Shown piece by piece: positions 16,059 to 24,258 of a stretch of DNA of 43,818 bases (the first letter of the stretch is position 1; each line of letters begins with the position of its first letter). This DNA is from DATLFP01 sp035540955. GTDB lineage: Bacteria; Actinomycetota; Acidimicrobiia; Acidimicrobiales; CADCSY01. The position numbers were made by a program, and so were the translations under genes. The stretch is from positions 1 through 43,818 of the forward strand of contig DATLFP010000225.1 in the NCBI GenBank assembly GCA_035540955.1, read 5' to 3'. Under the pieces are notes generated by a model. The model ran no database searches, was not told the DNA's origin, and saw nothing but the letters and a program-made list of their open reading frames with translations.

Positions 16059-16775
16059 ATGAGCGCGCAGACAGTCGACGTTGCGTATCGCGAGGACGTC
16101 GTCCTCGACCTCCGGGAGGCGGCGGCCCCGACCGTGGTCCGCACGCTCGGCCTCGACATCGAGCTGCCGGCGCCCGGGCCCTACCTGCGGTTCGTGAAGC
16201 CGGCCGTCGACCGGCTGGTCGCGGCGACGCTCCTCCTGTTCCTCGTTCCGCTGCTCCTCGGGCTCATGCTGATCGTGCGGCTTCGCCTGGGGCCCGGCGT
16301 GCTGTTCCGACAGGAGCGGATCGGTCTCGGCGGCGAGCCGTTCACCGTCTACAAGCTGCGCACGATGCTTCCCGATCGCCGCCGGGCGCCGGCGAGCTTC
16401 GCCGGCGATGACCGCCGCCGGACCCACAAGGCCCCCGACGATCCCCGCCACACGCCGCTCGGCCGCTTCCTGCGCCGGTGGAGCCTCGACGAGCTGCCAC
16501 AGCTGGTGAACGTGCTCCGCGGGGAGATGAGCCTCGTCGGTCCCCGGCCCGAGCTCCCCGGGATCGTCGCCCGGTACGAGCCCTGGCAGCACGCCCGGCA
16601 TGCCGTCCGCCCCGGGCTCACCGGGCCGTGGCAGATCTCGGCCCGATCGATGGGCCCCATGCACAGCTTCACCGAGCTCGACGTCGACTACGCGCAGCGG
16701 GTGTCGCCGCTGGTCGACCTGGGGATCCTGGCCCGGACGCTCCCGGCGCTGCTCGGGTCGCAGCGAGGCTCGTGA
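16059..16775 (+). CDS. Polyprenyl-phosphate sugar-1-phosphate transferase (bacterial sugar transferase)
   Basis: The 238-residue protein is a monotopic initiating phosphoglycosyl transferase. It has a hydrophobic membrane segment (VAATLLLFLVPLLLGLMLIV), then VLFRQERIGLGGEPFTVYKLRTM, LGRFLRRWSLDELPQLVNVLRGEMSLVGPRPE with the catalytic Asp-Glu pair, and the C-terminal RPGLTGPWQISARS. It should attach the first sugar phosphate to undecaprenyl phosphate, starting a lipid-linked glycan. It lacks the extra N-terminal transmembrane region of WbaP/CpsE-type proteins and is the short form. It is a likely initiator for the large polysaccharide locus that begins 3 kb downstream, although clpB lies between them. 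Confidence 0.92.
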   Translation: MSAQTVDVAYREDVVLDLREAAAPTVVRTLGLDIELPAPGPYLRFVKPAVDRLVAATLLLFLVPLLLGLMLIVRLRLGPGVLFRQERIGLGGEPFTVYKLRTMLPDRRRAPASFAGDDRRRTHKAPDDPRHTPLGRFLRRWSLDELPQLVNVLRGEMSLVGPRPELPGIVARYEPWQHARHAVRPGLTGPWQISARSMGPMHSFTELDVDYAQRVSPLVDLGILARTLPALLGSQRGS

Positions 16776-16882
16776 TGCCGCTCATGGTGGCGAGCGGCCC
16801 GTGCCATGGCGTAGAACTGTCGAAACCGGACAAAGCGCGCCCGACGCCGCCCGTCGAGGCCAGCGCGGAGAGCAGGAGTCCC

Positions 16883-17314
16883 ATGCTTGCTGTCTTGCAG
16901 CGAGGAGTGACGGCCCTGGTGGTCGCCGTCGTGGCCGCGGTGATGCTGGCTCCCGCCGCTGGCGCCCACCACCGGCCCGACCACGCCGGTGGTCCGTCCT
17001 CGCCCCCGCCCAGCCAGTGCAACCCGAACAGCAACAACCCCAACTGCCCGCCCCAGTACCCGCCGGGCCAGTGCGACCCCGGCAGCACCAACCCCGAGTG
17101 CGAGGGCAGCGACGACACGGGCGTCGTCACCGCCCGTGTCAACGACGACGGCAGCGTCGACATCAGCATCGACCCCAACCTGGTCTCCTCCGATCGCGGC
17201 GGCCTGGCCCCCCATCGCGGCGTCGGGCTGGCCGTGCTCTCGGCGATCTCGCTTGCCGCGCTGTTCGCCGGCGTGGCGTTCGTGGTCCGCATCCGCGCCG
17301 CCCGCCAAACCTGA
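16883..17314 (+). CDS. Small exported protein with a Cys/Asn repeat and C-terminal membrane anchor
   Basis: ATG 16883, preceded by AGGAG four bases upstream, gives 143 residues. A signal peptide (MLAVLQRGVTALVVAVVAAVM, ending PAAGAHH) leads to a Pro/Ser/Asn-rich segment with two copies of a 10-residue unit, QCNPNSNNPNC and QCDPGSTNPEC. A short conserved-looking strand region follows (VVTARVNDDGSVDISIDPN), then a C-terminal hydrophobic helix LAVLSAISLAALFAGVAFVV with a basic tail. It is therefore probably anchored at the cell surface. No LPXTG motif is present. I do not recognise the family. The stop codon lies inside an inverted repeat in front of clpB. Confidence 0.7.
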   Translation: MLAVLQRGVTALVVAVVAAVMLAPAAGAHHRPDHAGGPSSPPPSQCNPNSNNPNCPPQYPPGQCDPGSTNPECEGSDDTGVVTARVNDDGSVDISIDPNLVSSDRGGLAPHRGVGLAVLSAISLAALFAGVAFVVRIRAARQT

Positions 17315-17333
17315 CAACATCACCATCAGGTTT
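17307..17333. other. Perfect 8-bp inverted repeat between the surface protein gene and clpB
   Basis: AAACCTGA and TCAGGTTT flank an 11-base spacer. The left arm contains the upstream stop codon, and the right arm falls where the clpB -35 would lie relative to TAGAGT. It could be a weak terminator or an operator for clpB. It does not match HAIR or CIRCE. Confidence 0.5.
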
Positions 17334-17349
17334 TCGGATAGCGCATCGC

Positions 17350-17355
17350 TAGAGT
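17350..17355 (+). promoter_or_regulatory. Putative leaderless -10 element of clpB
   Basis: TAGAGT is followed by 7 bases and GTG 17363, with only G-rich sequence between and no distinct ribosome site. Confidence 0.5.
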
Positions 17356-17362
17356 GGGGGGC

Positions 17363-19843
17363 GTGCCGATCACGCCCGACCGCTGGACGCTGAAGACGAA
17401 CGAGGCGGTGAGCGCCGCCATCGAGGCGGCGCGGGCCGCCAACAACCCCGAGGTCACGCCCGACCACCTGGTGGTCGCCCTCCTCCAGCAGGGCGATGCC
17501 GGGGTGGTCATCCCGCTCCTCCGCAAGGTGGGCGTCGACCCGGCGGCGCTCCGGGGCGCCGCCGAGGACCGGCTGGCGCGCCTGCCCAAGGCCTACGGCT
17601 CCGAGGCGGGCATGAGCCGGTCGCTCCGGGACGCCCTCGAGCGGGCCGACGTGGTCCGCGGCGACCTGCGGGACGAGTACCTCTCCACCGAGCACCTCGT
17701 GCTCGCCCTCGCCGAGGTGGTCGGCGCCACGAGCGAGGAGCTGCTCCAGGCGCTGCAGGCGGTGCGGGGCAGCCATCGGGTCACGAGCCAGAACCCCGAG
17801 GAGACCTTCCAGGCCCTCGAGAAGTTCGGTCGAGACCTCACCGAGGCGGCCCGACAGGGCAAGCTCGACCCCGTCATCGGCCGCGACGACGAGATCCGGC
17901 GTGTGATCCAGGTCCTGTCCCGCCGCACGAAGAACAACCCGGTGCTCATCGGCGAGCCCGGCGTCGGCAAGACGGCCATCGTCGAGGGGCTGGCGCGCCG
18001 GATCGTCGAGGGCGACGTGCCCGAAGGCTTGAAGGGCAAGCGGCTGATCGCGCTCGACCTGGCATCGATGGTGGCCGGCGCCAAGTACCGGGGTGAGTTC
18101 GAGGAGCGCCTGAAGGCGGTCCTCAAGGAGATCGCCGACTCCGGCGGCGAGGTCATCACCTTCATCGACGAGATGCACACCGTGGTCGGCGCCGGCGCCG
18201 CCGAGGGCGCGATGGACGCCGGCAACATGCTCAAGCCGATGCTCGCCCGAGGCGAGCTGCGCATGGTCGGCGCCACCACCCTCGACGAGTTCCGCAAGCA
18301 CATCGAGAAGGACGCCGCCCTCGAGCGCCGCTTCCAGCAGGTCCTCGTCGGGCAGCCGACGGTGGAGGACACCATCGCGATCCTGCGCGGCCTCAAGGAG
18401 CGCTACGAGGTCCACCACGGCGTGCGCATCCAGGACGCCGCGCTCGTTGCCGCGGCGGTGCTCTCCGACCGCTACCTCACCGGCCGCTTCCTGCCGGACA
18501 AGGCCATCGACCTCATCGACGAGTCGGCGTCGCGCCTGCGCATCGAGATCGACTCGATGCCGACCGAGGTCGACGTGGTCGAGCGCCGGATCCGCCAGCT
18601 CGAGATCGAGCGGGTCGCGCTCGCCAAGGAGACCGACGCGGTGTCCCGAGAGCGTCTCGAGGCCCTCGACCGCGAGCTCGCCGACCTCCGCGAGAAGTCG
18701 AGCGGCATGAAGGCGCATTGGCAGGCCGAGAAGGAGCGCATCAGCGAGATCCAGGCCCTCAAGGAGGAGCTGGAGGCCAAGCGCTCCGAGGTCGACCGCG
18801 AGCTCGACCTCGAGCGCGCCGCCGAGATCCGCTACGGGCAGATGCCCGAGCTCGAGCGCCGGATCGACGAGGCGACCAAGCGGCTCGACGAGCTGCAGGG
18901 CGAGCAGCGCATGATGAAGACCGAGGTCGACGAGGAGGACGTCGCCGAAGTCGTCGGCAAGTGGACGGGCATCCCGGTCAGCCGCCTGATGGAGGGCGAG
19001 ATGGCGAAGCTCGTCCGCATGGAGGACTCGCTGCACGAGCGGGTGGTCGGACAGGTCGAAGCCGTGCGCGCGGTCGCGAACGCCATCCGCCGCTCGCGCG
19101 CCGGGCTCTCCGACCCGAACCGGCCGATCGGTTCGTTCCTCTTCCTCGGTCCCACCGGCGTGGGCAAGACCGAGCTGGCGCGGGCGCTGGCCGACTTCCT
19201 CTTCGACGACGAGCGAGCGATCACGCGCATCGACATGTCCGAGTACATGGAGAAGCACTCGGTGGCCCGTCTCATCGGCGCCCCGCCCGGCTACGTCGGC
19301 TACGACGAGGGGGGTCAGCTCACCGAGACCGTCCGCCGCCGCCCGTACGCCGTGGTGCTGCTCGACGAGATCGAGAAGGCGCATCCCGACGTGTTCAACG
19401 TCCTGCTGCAGCTGCTCGACGACGGGCGCCTCACCGACGGCCAGGGCCGCACGATCGACTTCACGAACGTCGTGCTGATCATGACCTCGAACCTGCCCGG
19501 CGACCCGCGCGACTTCTTCAAGCCGGAGTTCATCAACCGGATCGACGACATCGTCCGGTTCCGTTCGCTGACCCGCGAGGATCTGCGCCAGATCGTCGAC
19601 ATCCAGCTGCGGGGCCTCGAGCGGCGCCTGGCGACGAGGCGCCTCGGCCTGGTCGTCACCGACGCCGCCAAGGAGCGCTTGGGCGACCTCGGCTACGACG
19701 AGGCGTACGGGGCGCGGCCCCTCAAGCGGCTGCTGCAGTCGGCCGTCGCCGACAAGCTGGCGGTTGCGCTCCTCGAGGGCCGTTTCAGCGAGGGCGACAC
19801 CGTCACCGTCGACGCCGAGGGCGACGAGGTCGTGCTGCGCTGA
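17363..19843 (+). CDS. clpB: AAA+ disaggregase ClpB
   Basis: The product has 826 residues from GTG 17363. Its order is typical: an N domain (PDRWTLKTNEAVSAAIEAA), AAA1 with Walker A GEPGVGKTA and Walker B VITFIDEMH, a long coiled-coil middle domain (IRQLEIERVALAKETDAVSRE and following, about 400-520), then AAA2 with Walker A GPTGVGKTE, pore loop GAPPGYVGYDEGG, Walker B LLDEIEKAH and sensor IMTSNL. With DnaK it dissolves protein aggregates. The stretch between TSNL and FKPEFINRIDD is about 25 residues shorter than in E. coli ClpB. The long middle domain separates it from ClpC and ClpA. It converges with the DUF4012 gene across a 3-base gap. Confidence 0.96.
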   Translation: MPITPDRWTLKTNEAVSAAIEAARAANNPEVTPDHLVVALLQQGDAGVVIPLLRKVGVDPAALRGAAEDRLARLPKAYGSEAGMSRSLRDALERADVVRGDLRDEYLSTEHLVLALAEVVGATSEELLQALQAVRGSHRVTSQNPEETFQALEKFGRDLTEAARQGKLDPVIGRDDEIRRVIQVLSRRTKNNPVLIGEPGVGKTAIVEGLARRIVEGDVPEGLKGKRLIALDLASMVAGAKYRGEFEERLKAVLKEIADSGGEVITFIDEMHTVVGAGAAEGAMDAGNMLKPMLARGELRMVGATTLDEFRKHIEKDAALERRFQQVLVGQPTVEDTIAILRGLKERYEVHHGVRIQDAALVAAAVLSDRYLTGRFLPDKAIDLIDESASRLRIEIDSMPTEVDVVERRIRQLEIERVALAKETDAVSRERLEALDRELADLREKSSGMKAHWQAEKERISEIQALKEELEAKRSEVDRELDLERAAEIRYGQMPELERRIDEATKRLDELQGEQRMMKTEVDEEDVAEVVGKWTGIPVSRLMEGEMAKLVRMEDSLHERVVGQVEAVRAVANAIRRSRAGLSDPNRPIGSFLFLGPTGVGKTELARALADFLFDDERAITRIDMSEYMEKHSVARLIGAPPGYVGYDEGGQLTETVRRRPYAVVLLDEIEKAHPDVFNVLLQLLDDGRLTDGQGRTIDFTNVVLIMTSNLPGDPRDFFKPEFINRIDDIVRFRSLTREDLRQIVDIQLRGLERRLATRRLGLVVTDAAKERLGDLGYDEAYGARPLKRLLQSAVADKLAVALLEGRFSEGDTVTVDAEGDEVVLR

Positions 19844-19846
19844 GCG

Positions 19847-22165
19847 TCACTCGCCGACGTCGACCACGACGCGGTGGTCGGTGTCGGTGCGCAGCTCCTC
19901 GTCGTGCGCCACGCGGTCGCGGCCGGAGCGCACGACGATCCGCAACGCGTCGGGCCGGACCGTGGGCTGCGGGCGCACGTCGAGCCGGTAGCGCCCGTTC
20001 GCGGCGACCTCGCCCCGCAGCTGGATCCGCACCGTGACCGACCCGCCGGGCGGGATGCGGACCACGGCCTCGTGAACCCAGCGGCCGAGCTCCCGCTCGG
20101 TGCGCAGCGCGAGCGGCTCACCGTCGATCTCGGCGCCGAGGAGCGACAGCGCCGAGTAGACGCTGAGGATGAGCCGGCTCTCACCGGGTTCGGTGGGATC
20201 GTCGCCGACGCCGCCGATCACGTAGTGCGGGAGCCCGGCGGCCGGGGCGCGGTTGTCGAGCCGGATCGTCAGCTCGCCGGCGACCTCGTCGCTCCGCGGG
20301 TCGACCGTCGCGTCGTAGGTGACCGTGCGATCCAGGAACCAGTCGATCTTGTTGCCCGACCCGTTCTGCGTGACCACCGCGAGGAAGTCGCCCTCGACCG
20401 GGGGCAGGGCGCCGTCGAGCCCGAGGCGCTCGAAGAGGGCCTGTTCCCGGTCGTGGGCGCTGTGCAGGAAGAGGTGCCGGCCGGCGATCGCACCGCGAAG
20501 GGCGCTGGTGATGTCCGACGGGGGCGGGAGATCGGACGCCGTGATGCGGTCGAACACGGCGCGAGCGGCGTCGGCCAGGAAGTCGACCCGATCCGGCCGG
20601 TCGAAGCGCAGGTACTGCTCGTGCAGGAGGATGTCGCCGAGGTTGGTCGGAGTGAGCGGCTCCGGCCACTCGGGCACCCGGACCGGGCCGGTGAGCTGGA
20701 GGAGGGCGGCGAGCCCCACGTGGTCGACCACGATGACGCCGTCGACGGGCACGCCCCCGGCCTGAGGGTGGAGATCCTCGATCACCTCGCCGATGCTCGG
20801 GCCGTCGGGTGACATCGTGATGTTCTGCCACGTCCACTCGGGCGCGTAGCGGGCGTAGCGGGCGACGTAGTCGGGGGGTCCGGCGAGCCGGCGATCACCG
20901 CTGCCGCTCCGGTTCAGCTCCGCGGTGCGGCCGAGGGGCCCGAGATCGAGTGCGCCGTCCTCCGCGGTCAGGATCCCGTGGCTGCCGATGATCCCGCCGG
21001 CGGCGCGCGCCTCACTGGCGCCCATCAAGCCCACGAACCATCGACGCGGGCCGTCGGCGCCGAGCAGCCGGGGGAGGACGCGCAAGATCTCGAGTGATGT
21101 CGTCGTCGACGTGGCGGCGTCCTCGAGCCGGACGGCGAACGTCTCGACGGCGTCGGCCACCGGGGGCAGGAGCATCGCCGACCGCGCCCCCGCGAGGTCT
21201 TCGGTCGACGCCCGGAGCAGGCCGCTGATCTCGGCCAGCGCGCGCCGGGCGGCGGCGACCTCGTCCAGATCGAGCCGGCCCCGCCGCACCCGCAGGTCGT
21301 CGACCTCGATGTCGACCGCGACCTGGGCGGCCGCACCTGCGAGCTCCTCGCCGGAGCGGGCGACGGCCGACATGGCCCTCGCGTTCTGGGCGACCCCCGG
21401 GAGCAGGCGGGCCGGCCAGGCGGCGGCCACGTCCAGACGATGGCGGGCTCGCGCGAAGTGGAGCTCGGCCCGGGCCAGGGCCACCGTCGCATCAGCGAGG
21501 CGGCCGTCCCGAGCGGCCGCGAGACCGACGCGGGCGGCGTCGCCGGCCTCGTCGAGCTGCGCGCGGGCGGCCGCCGCCTGGACGCCGAAGAGCGCGGCGA
21601 TCGCGCCGGCGGCGCCGGTGGCGGCGAGGGCGCCGACGAGCGCCGTGCGCCGGGGTCGGGCCCCCGCCCGGAGGAGGGCGGCGCCCCCGAGCCCGAGCAC
21701 GAGGGCGCCGGCCACGACGACGCGAGCCGGTTCGCCGTCGGGCCAGCCGAGGTCGAGGAGCGCGACCCCGCTCCATCCCCCCGCCAGCGCCTTCGGCGCC
21801 GGGAGCCGGACGCCGATGGCGCCGACCCCGACGGCGGTCCCGAGCCCGAGGAACGCCGCCGGCAGGCCGCTCCCGCCCAGCACGGCCAGGAGCGCGACGG
21901 CGCCGGCGACGGCGAGGACGGCGCGCCGGCTGGCACCGGCGGCGGCCGCCGCGACCGCCACGACGAAGGCGATGACCAGCACCAGGTCCCACAGGGGGAT
22001 GCCGGTGGGGGACGAGGGGATGAAGGTGGCGGCGACGGCCGGGAGGAGCAGGGCGACGAGGACCGCCTCCCGCCGCCGATCCCGCACGACGTGCGGGAAG
22101 CTCGAGTAGGCGGCGGCGACCGCGCCGAATGCCACACAGGCGAGGGTGATGCTGAGGACGACCAC
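19847..22165 (-). CDS. DUF4012 membrane protein of polysaccharide loci
   Basis: The 772-residue protein has an N-terminal half with about seven hydrophobic segments, then a helical region (about 190-330) and a large extracytoplasmic domain. That domain shows the DUF4012 signatures: RRWFVGLMGASEARAAGGIIGSHG, NITMSPDGPSIGEVIEDLHPQAGGVPVDGVIVVDHVGLAALL, LTPTNLGDILLHEQY, and GDFLAVVTQNGSGNKIDWFLDR. DUF4012 proteins recur beside exopolysaccharide genes in actinobacteria, but their activity is not established. It starts at GTG 22165, 9 bases after the sulfotransferase-like gene, so the two form an operon. The extra multi-pass N-terminus is longer than in the usual single-anchor members. Confidence 0.85.
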   Translation of the reverse strand: MVVLSITLACVAFGAVAAAYSSFPHVVRDRRREAVLVALLLPAVAATFIPSSPTGIPLWDLVLVIAFVVAVAAAAAGASRRAVLAVAGAVALLAVLGGSGLPAAFLGLGTAVGVGAIGVRLPAPKALAGGWSGVALLDLGWPDGEPARVVVAGALVLGLGGAALLRAGARPRRTALVGALAATGAAGAIAALFGVQAAAARAQLDEAGDAARVGLAAARDGRLADATVALARAELHFARARHRLDVAAAWPARLLPGVAQNARAMSAVARSGEELAGAAAQVAVDIEVDDLRVRRGRLDLDEVAAARRALAEISGLLRASTEDLAGARSAMLLPPVADAVETFAVRLEDAATSTTTSLEILRVLPRLLGADGPRRWFVGLMGASEARAAGGIIGSHGILTAEDGALDLGPLGRTAELNRSGSGDRRLAGPPDYVARYARYAPEWTWQNITMSPDGPSIGEVIEDLHPQAGGVPVDGVIVVDHVGLAALLQLTGPVRVPEWPEPLTPTNLGDILLHEQYLRFDRPDRVDFLADAARAVFDRITASDLPPPSDITSALRGAIAGRHLFLHSAHDREQALFERLGLDGALPPVEGDFLAVVTQNGSGNKIDWFLDRTVTYDATVDPRSDEVAGELTIRLDNRAPAAGLPHYVIGGVGDDPTEPGESRLILSVYSALSLLGAEIDGEPLALRTERELGRWVHEAVVRIPPGGSVTVRIQLRGEVAANGRYRLDVRPQPTVRPDALRIVVRSGRDRVAHDEELRTDTDHRVVVDVGE

Positions 22166-22174
22166 GCAGTGGCG

Positions 22175-23026
22175 CTACTTCTTCACCCAGCGGGCGCAAG
22201 CCTCGGCACGCTCGGCCGTTGTGTAGAAGTGCTGCGCCAGCTTCGTGCCGTGGAGGAGGTCGACCAGCGGGGCGTCGACGCCTCGCTGCCGGAACTCGGC
22301 ATAGACCGCGGCGTAGCGCTTCTCGTCCCCGACGTTGGCGTCGACGAGGGGCGGTGGGGCGATGCCGAGGAACTCGGCCAGGGCCGTCGAACCGACCCGG
22401 CGCAGGTCCTCGTTGCGCAGGAGCAGCACGCGAGCGCGCTCACCGACGTACGTGGCGTAGCCGGCCTCGTGGTCGAACGGCTCACCGTAGACGTCGATGC
22501 CGAGGGACGGCTCGAAGTCCTCGTCGAACCAGCGGGCGTCGTCGGCGTGGTCCCGCCAGGTCCGGAAGCGCTCGACGAGGCCCTCGACCGTGGGCGGGTC
22601 GTGGAGTCGGCCGTGCTCGTCGAGTGCGAAGAAGCCGCGGCGCTCGCCGACCTGGAAGAACACCGACACGTCCTGGGCCACCGGTTCCCGGACGAGGGTG
22701 ATGACGTCCCACGGCGCCTCGGCGGTGGGGGGCGCGTGGCGGGTGAGGTACTGGGCGGCGACGACGTGGCGCGAGGCCGCCGGTCGCGCCATCGTCCGGT
22801 ACGAGCGCTCGCTCCGCTCGACGCGGTGGGGCTGCAGGTGGTGCACCTGCAGGACCGGCCGCTCGGGCAGATGGCGCCCGAGGGTGGCCAGGATGGTGGA
22901 GCTCCCGGTCTTGCCGATCGTGTAGACGACCACCGGCCGTCCGCGCGCCGCCGACCGGCGCACGGCCCGCACCGTCCGCCGCCGCGAACGTTCGTAGCGG
23001 GCGCGACCGATCAGCTTGTCGAACAC
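22175..23026 (-). CDS. Sulfotransferase-like putative capsular polysaccharide synthesis protein
   Basis: Two nucleotide-sulfate binding motifs are visible. PVVVYTIGKTGSSTI has the 5'-phosphosulfate loop with Lys-Thr-Gly-Ser-Ser, and WDVITLVREPVAQDVSVFFQ has the Arg and Ser of the 3'-phosphate motif. The arrangement, with an HHLQPHR segment between them, resembles the putative capsular polysaccharide synthesis family (NKWYS type), related to PAPS-dependent sulfotransferases. It would transfer sulfate to a sugar hydroxyl in the cytoplasm. GTG 23026 is my choice, giving 283 residues. A TTG at 23074 would add 16 residues, and neither has a ribosome site. It is divergent from the first glycosyltransferase gene. 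Confidence 0.7.
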   Translation of the reverse strand: MFDKLIGRARYERSRRRTVRAVRRSAARGRPVVVYTIGKTGSSTILATLGRHLPERPVLQVHHLQPHRVERSERSYRTMARPAASRHVVAAQYLTRHAPPTAEAPWDVITLVREPVAQDVSVFFQVGERRGFFALDEHGRLHDPPTVEGLVERFRTWRDHADDARWFDEDFEPSLGIDVYGEPFDHEAGYATYVGERARVLLLRNEDLRRVGSTALAEFLGIAPPPLVDANVGDEKRYAAVYAEFRQRGVDAPLVDLLHGTKLAQHFYTTAERAEACARWVKK

Positions 23027-23088
23027 TGCCAGTGCAACGCGATCGCGGCCGGGTTCTTGCGGTCGTCGGCCCAAACGGGCGAACCGGC

Positions 23089-24258
23089 GTGAACGGCGTG
23101 CGGACGCGGGAACGAACCGGTCACGCCATCGTGGTCCTGAACCTCCCGGTGCCCGACGACCGGCGGGTGTGGGCGCAGGCGGTGGCGTTGCGCGACGTCG
23201 GGACGCCCGTCCACGTGCTGTGCCCGGCCATGCACGGGCACCGCCCGGGCCACGCGACCGTCGACGGGATCCACGTTCGGTACCTTCGCACCTTCGAGGG
23301 CCGGGGCCTGCCGGGGGTGGCGGCCGAGGGCCTCTGGAACACCGTGCTCTGCCTGACCGCGCTGCCGGCGCTGCTGCGGCTGCGGCTGGCGTCGCTGCAG
23401 GTGTGCAACCCGCCGGACACGCTGTTCCCGATGCTGGTCCTGGCCCGTCTCGCCGGCCTGCGCACGATCTACGACCAGCACGACGTCGCGCCCGCGATGG
23501 CGAGCGCGCGACCGAGGTTCGGCGCCCTCCGCGGGCTCTTCGAGCTCTTCGAGCGGCTGACCGTGCGGGCCGCCCACGCCGTGCTGACGACGAGCGAGGA
23601 GCAGGCCCGCCGGCTCGGTGACCGCTACGGGATCGACGCGACCATCGTCCGCTCGTCGACCCACGGGGCCGGTCCGGCAGCGGCGGCGGCTCGGCGCTCC
23701 GGGGCGCAGGTCCGTCTCGGCTACCTCGGGGTCGTCGGCGAGCAGGAGGGCCTCGAGGACCTCCTCGATGCGGTGGCCAAGGTCCGGGCCGACGGTCGGG
23801 ATGAGGTCACCGTCGCCATCGCCGGCGACGGGCCGTACCTGCCGGCGGTGCGTCGCCACGCGGAGCGCCTGGGCCTCGGCGCGGCGGTGACCTTCGAAGG
23901 CTGGCTGCAAGGTTCCGCACTCGAGGAGTTCCTCGCCGGTCTCGACGCCATGGTCGTGTCGGATCCGGGCTCGGAGTACAACCACCACTGCGCGATGAAC
24001 AAGGTGATGGAAGCGATGGCCCGCGGCCTGCCGCTGATCATGCGCCCGCTCCGCGAGAACCTGAACCTGGCGGGCGACCACCCGTGGGTCGCCCGCGGCT
24101 GGGCCATCGACGATCTGGCGCAGGCGATCGTGGCCTTCGCCGACGCCGACGCCGATCTCCGCCGCGCCGAGGGAGTCGCCCTTCGCGAGCGGTACGAGTC
24201 GGACCTGGCGTGGCCGGATCACGCCCGGCGCTATCTGGCCGCCGTGGTGCCGGGATGA
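23089..24258 (+). CDS. GT4-family glycosyltransferase
   Basis: The protein has 389 residues from GTG 23089; GTG 23098 is also possible. It shows the GT-B fold in order: an N-terminal AIVVLNLPVPDDRRVWAQAVAL, then IYDQHDVAPAMASARP, the linker AVLTTSEEQARRLGDRYG, and the nucleotide-sugar half RLGYLGVVGEQEGLEDLLDA, IAGDGPYLPAVRRHA, FEGWLQGS and NKVMEAMARGLPLI. It probably acts on the cytoplasmic face, adding a sugar to the lipid-linked repeat unit. The donor and linkage are not predictable. Its end overlaps the next gene by four bases, starting the long coupled chain. Confidence 0.9.
   Translation: MNGVRTRERTGHAIVVLNLPVPDDRRVWAQAVALRDVGTPVHVLCPAMHGHRPGHATVDGIHVRYLRTFEGRGLPGVAAEGLWNTVLCLTALPALLRLRLASLQVCNPPDTLFPMLVLARLAGLRTIYDQHDVAPAMASARPRFGALRGLFELFERLTVRAAHAVLTTSEEQARRLGDRYGIDATIVRSSTHGAGPAAAAARRSGAQVRLGYLGVVGEQEGLEDLLDAVAKVRADGRDEVTVAIAGDGPYLPAVRRHAERLGLGAAVTFEGWLQGSALEEFLAGLDAMVVSDPGSEYNHHCAMNKVMEAMARGLPLIMRPLRENLNLAGDHPWVARGWAIDDLAQAIVAFADADADLRRAEGVALRERYESDLAWPDHARRYLAAVVPG

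Noticed and set aside
17200..17314. Sortase-type sorting signal in the small surface protein
   Set aside because: The segment before the C-terminal helix reads LAPHRG and does not fit LPXTG or its common variants.
16688..19384. 898-codon minus-strand frame opposite clpB
   Set aside because: ClpB on the plus strand has complete Walker and pore motifs. The antisense frame has none.
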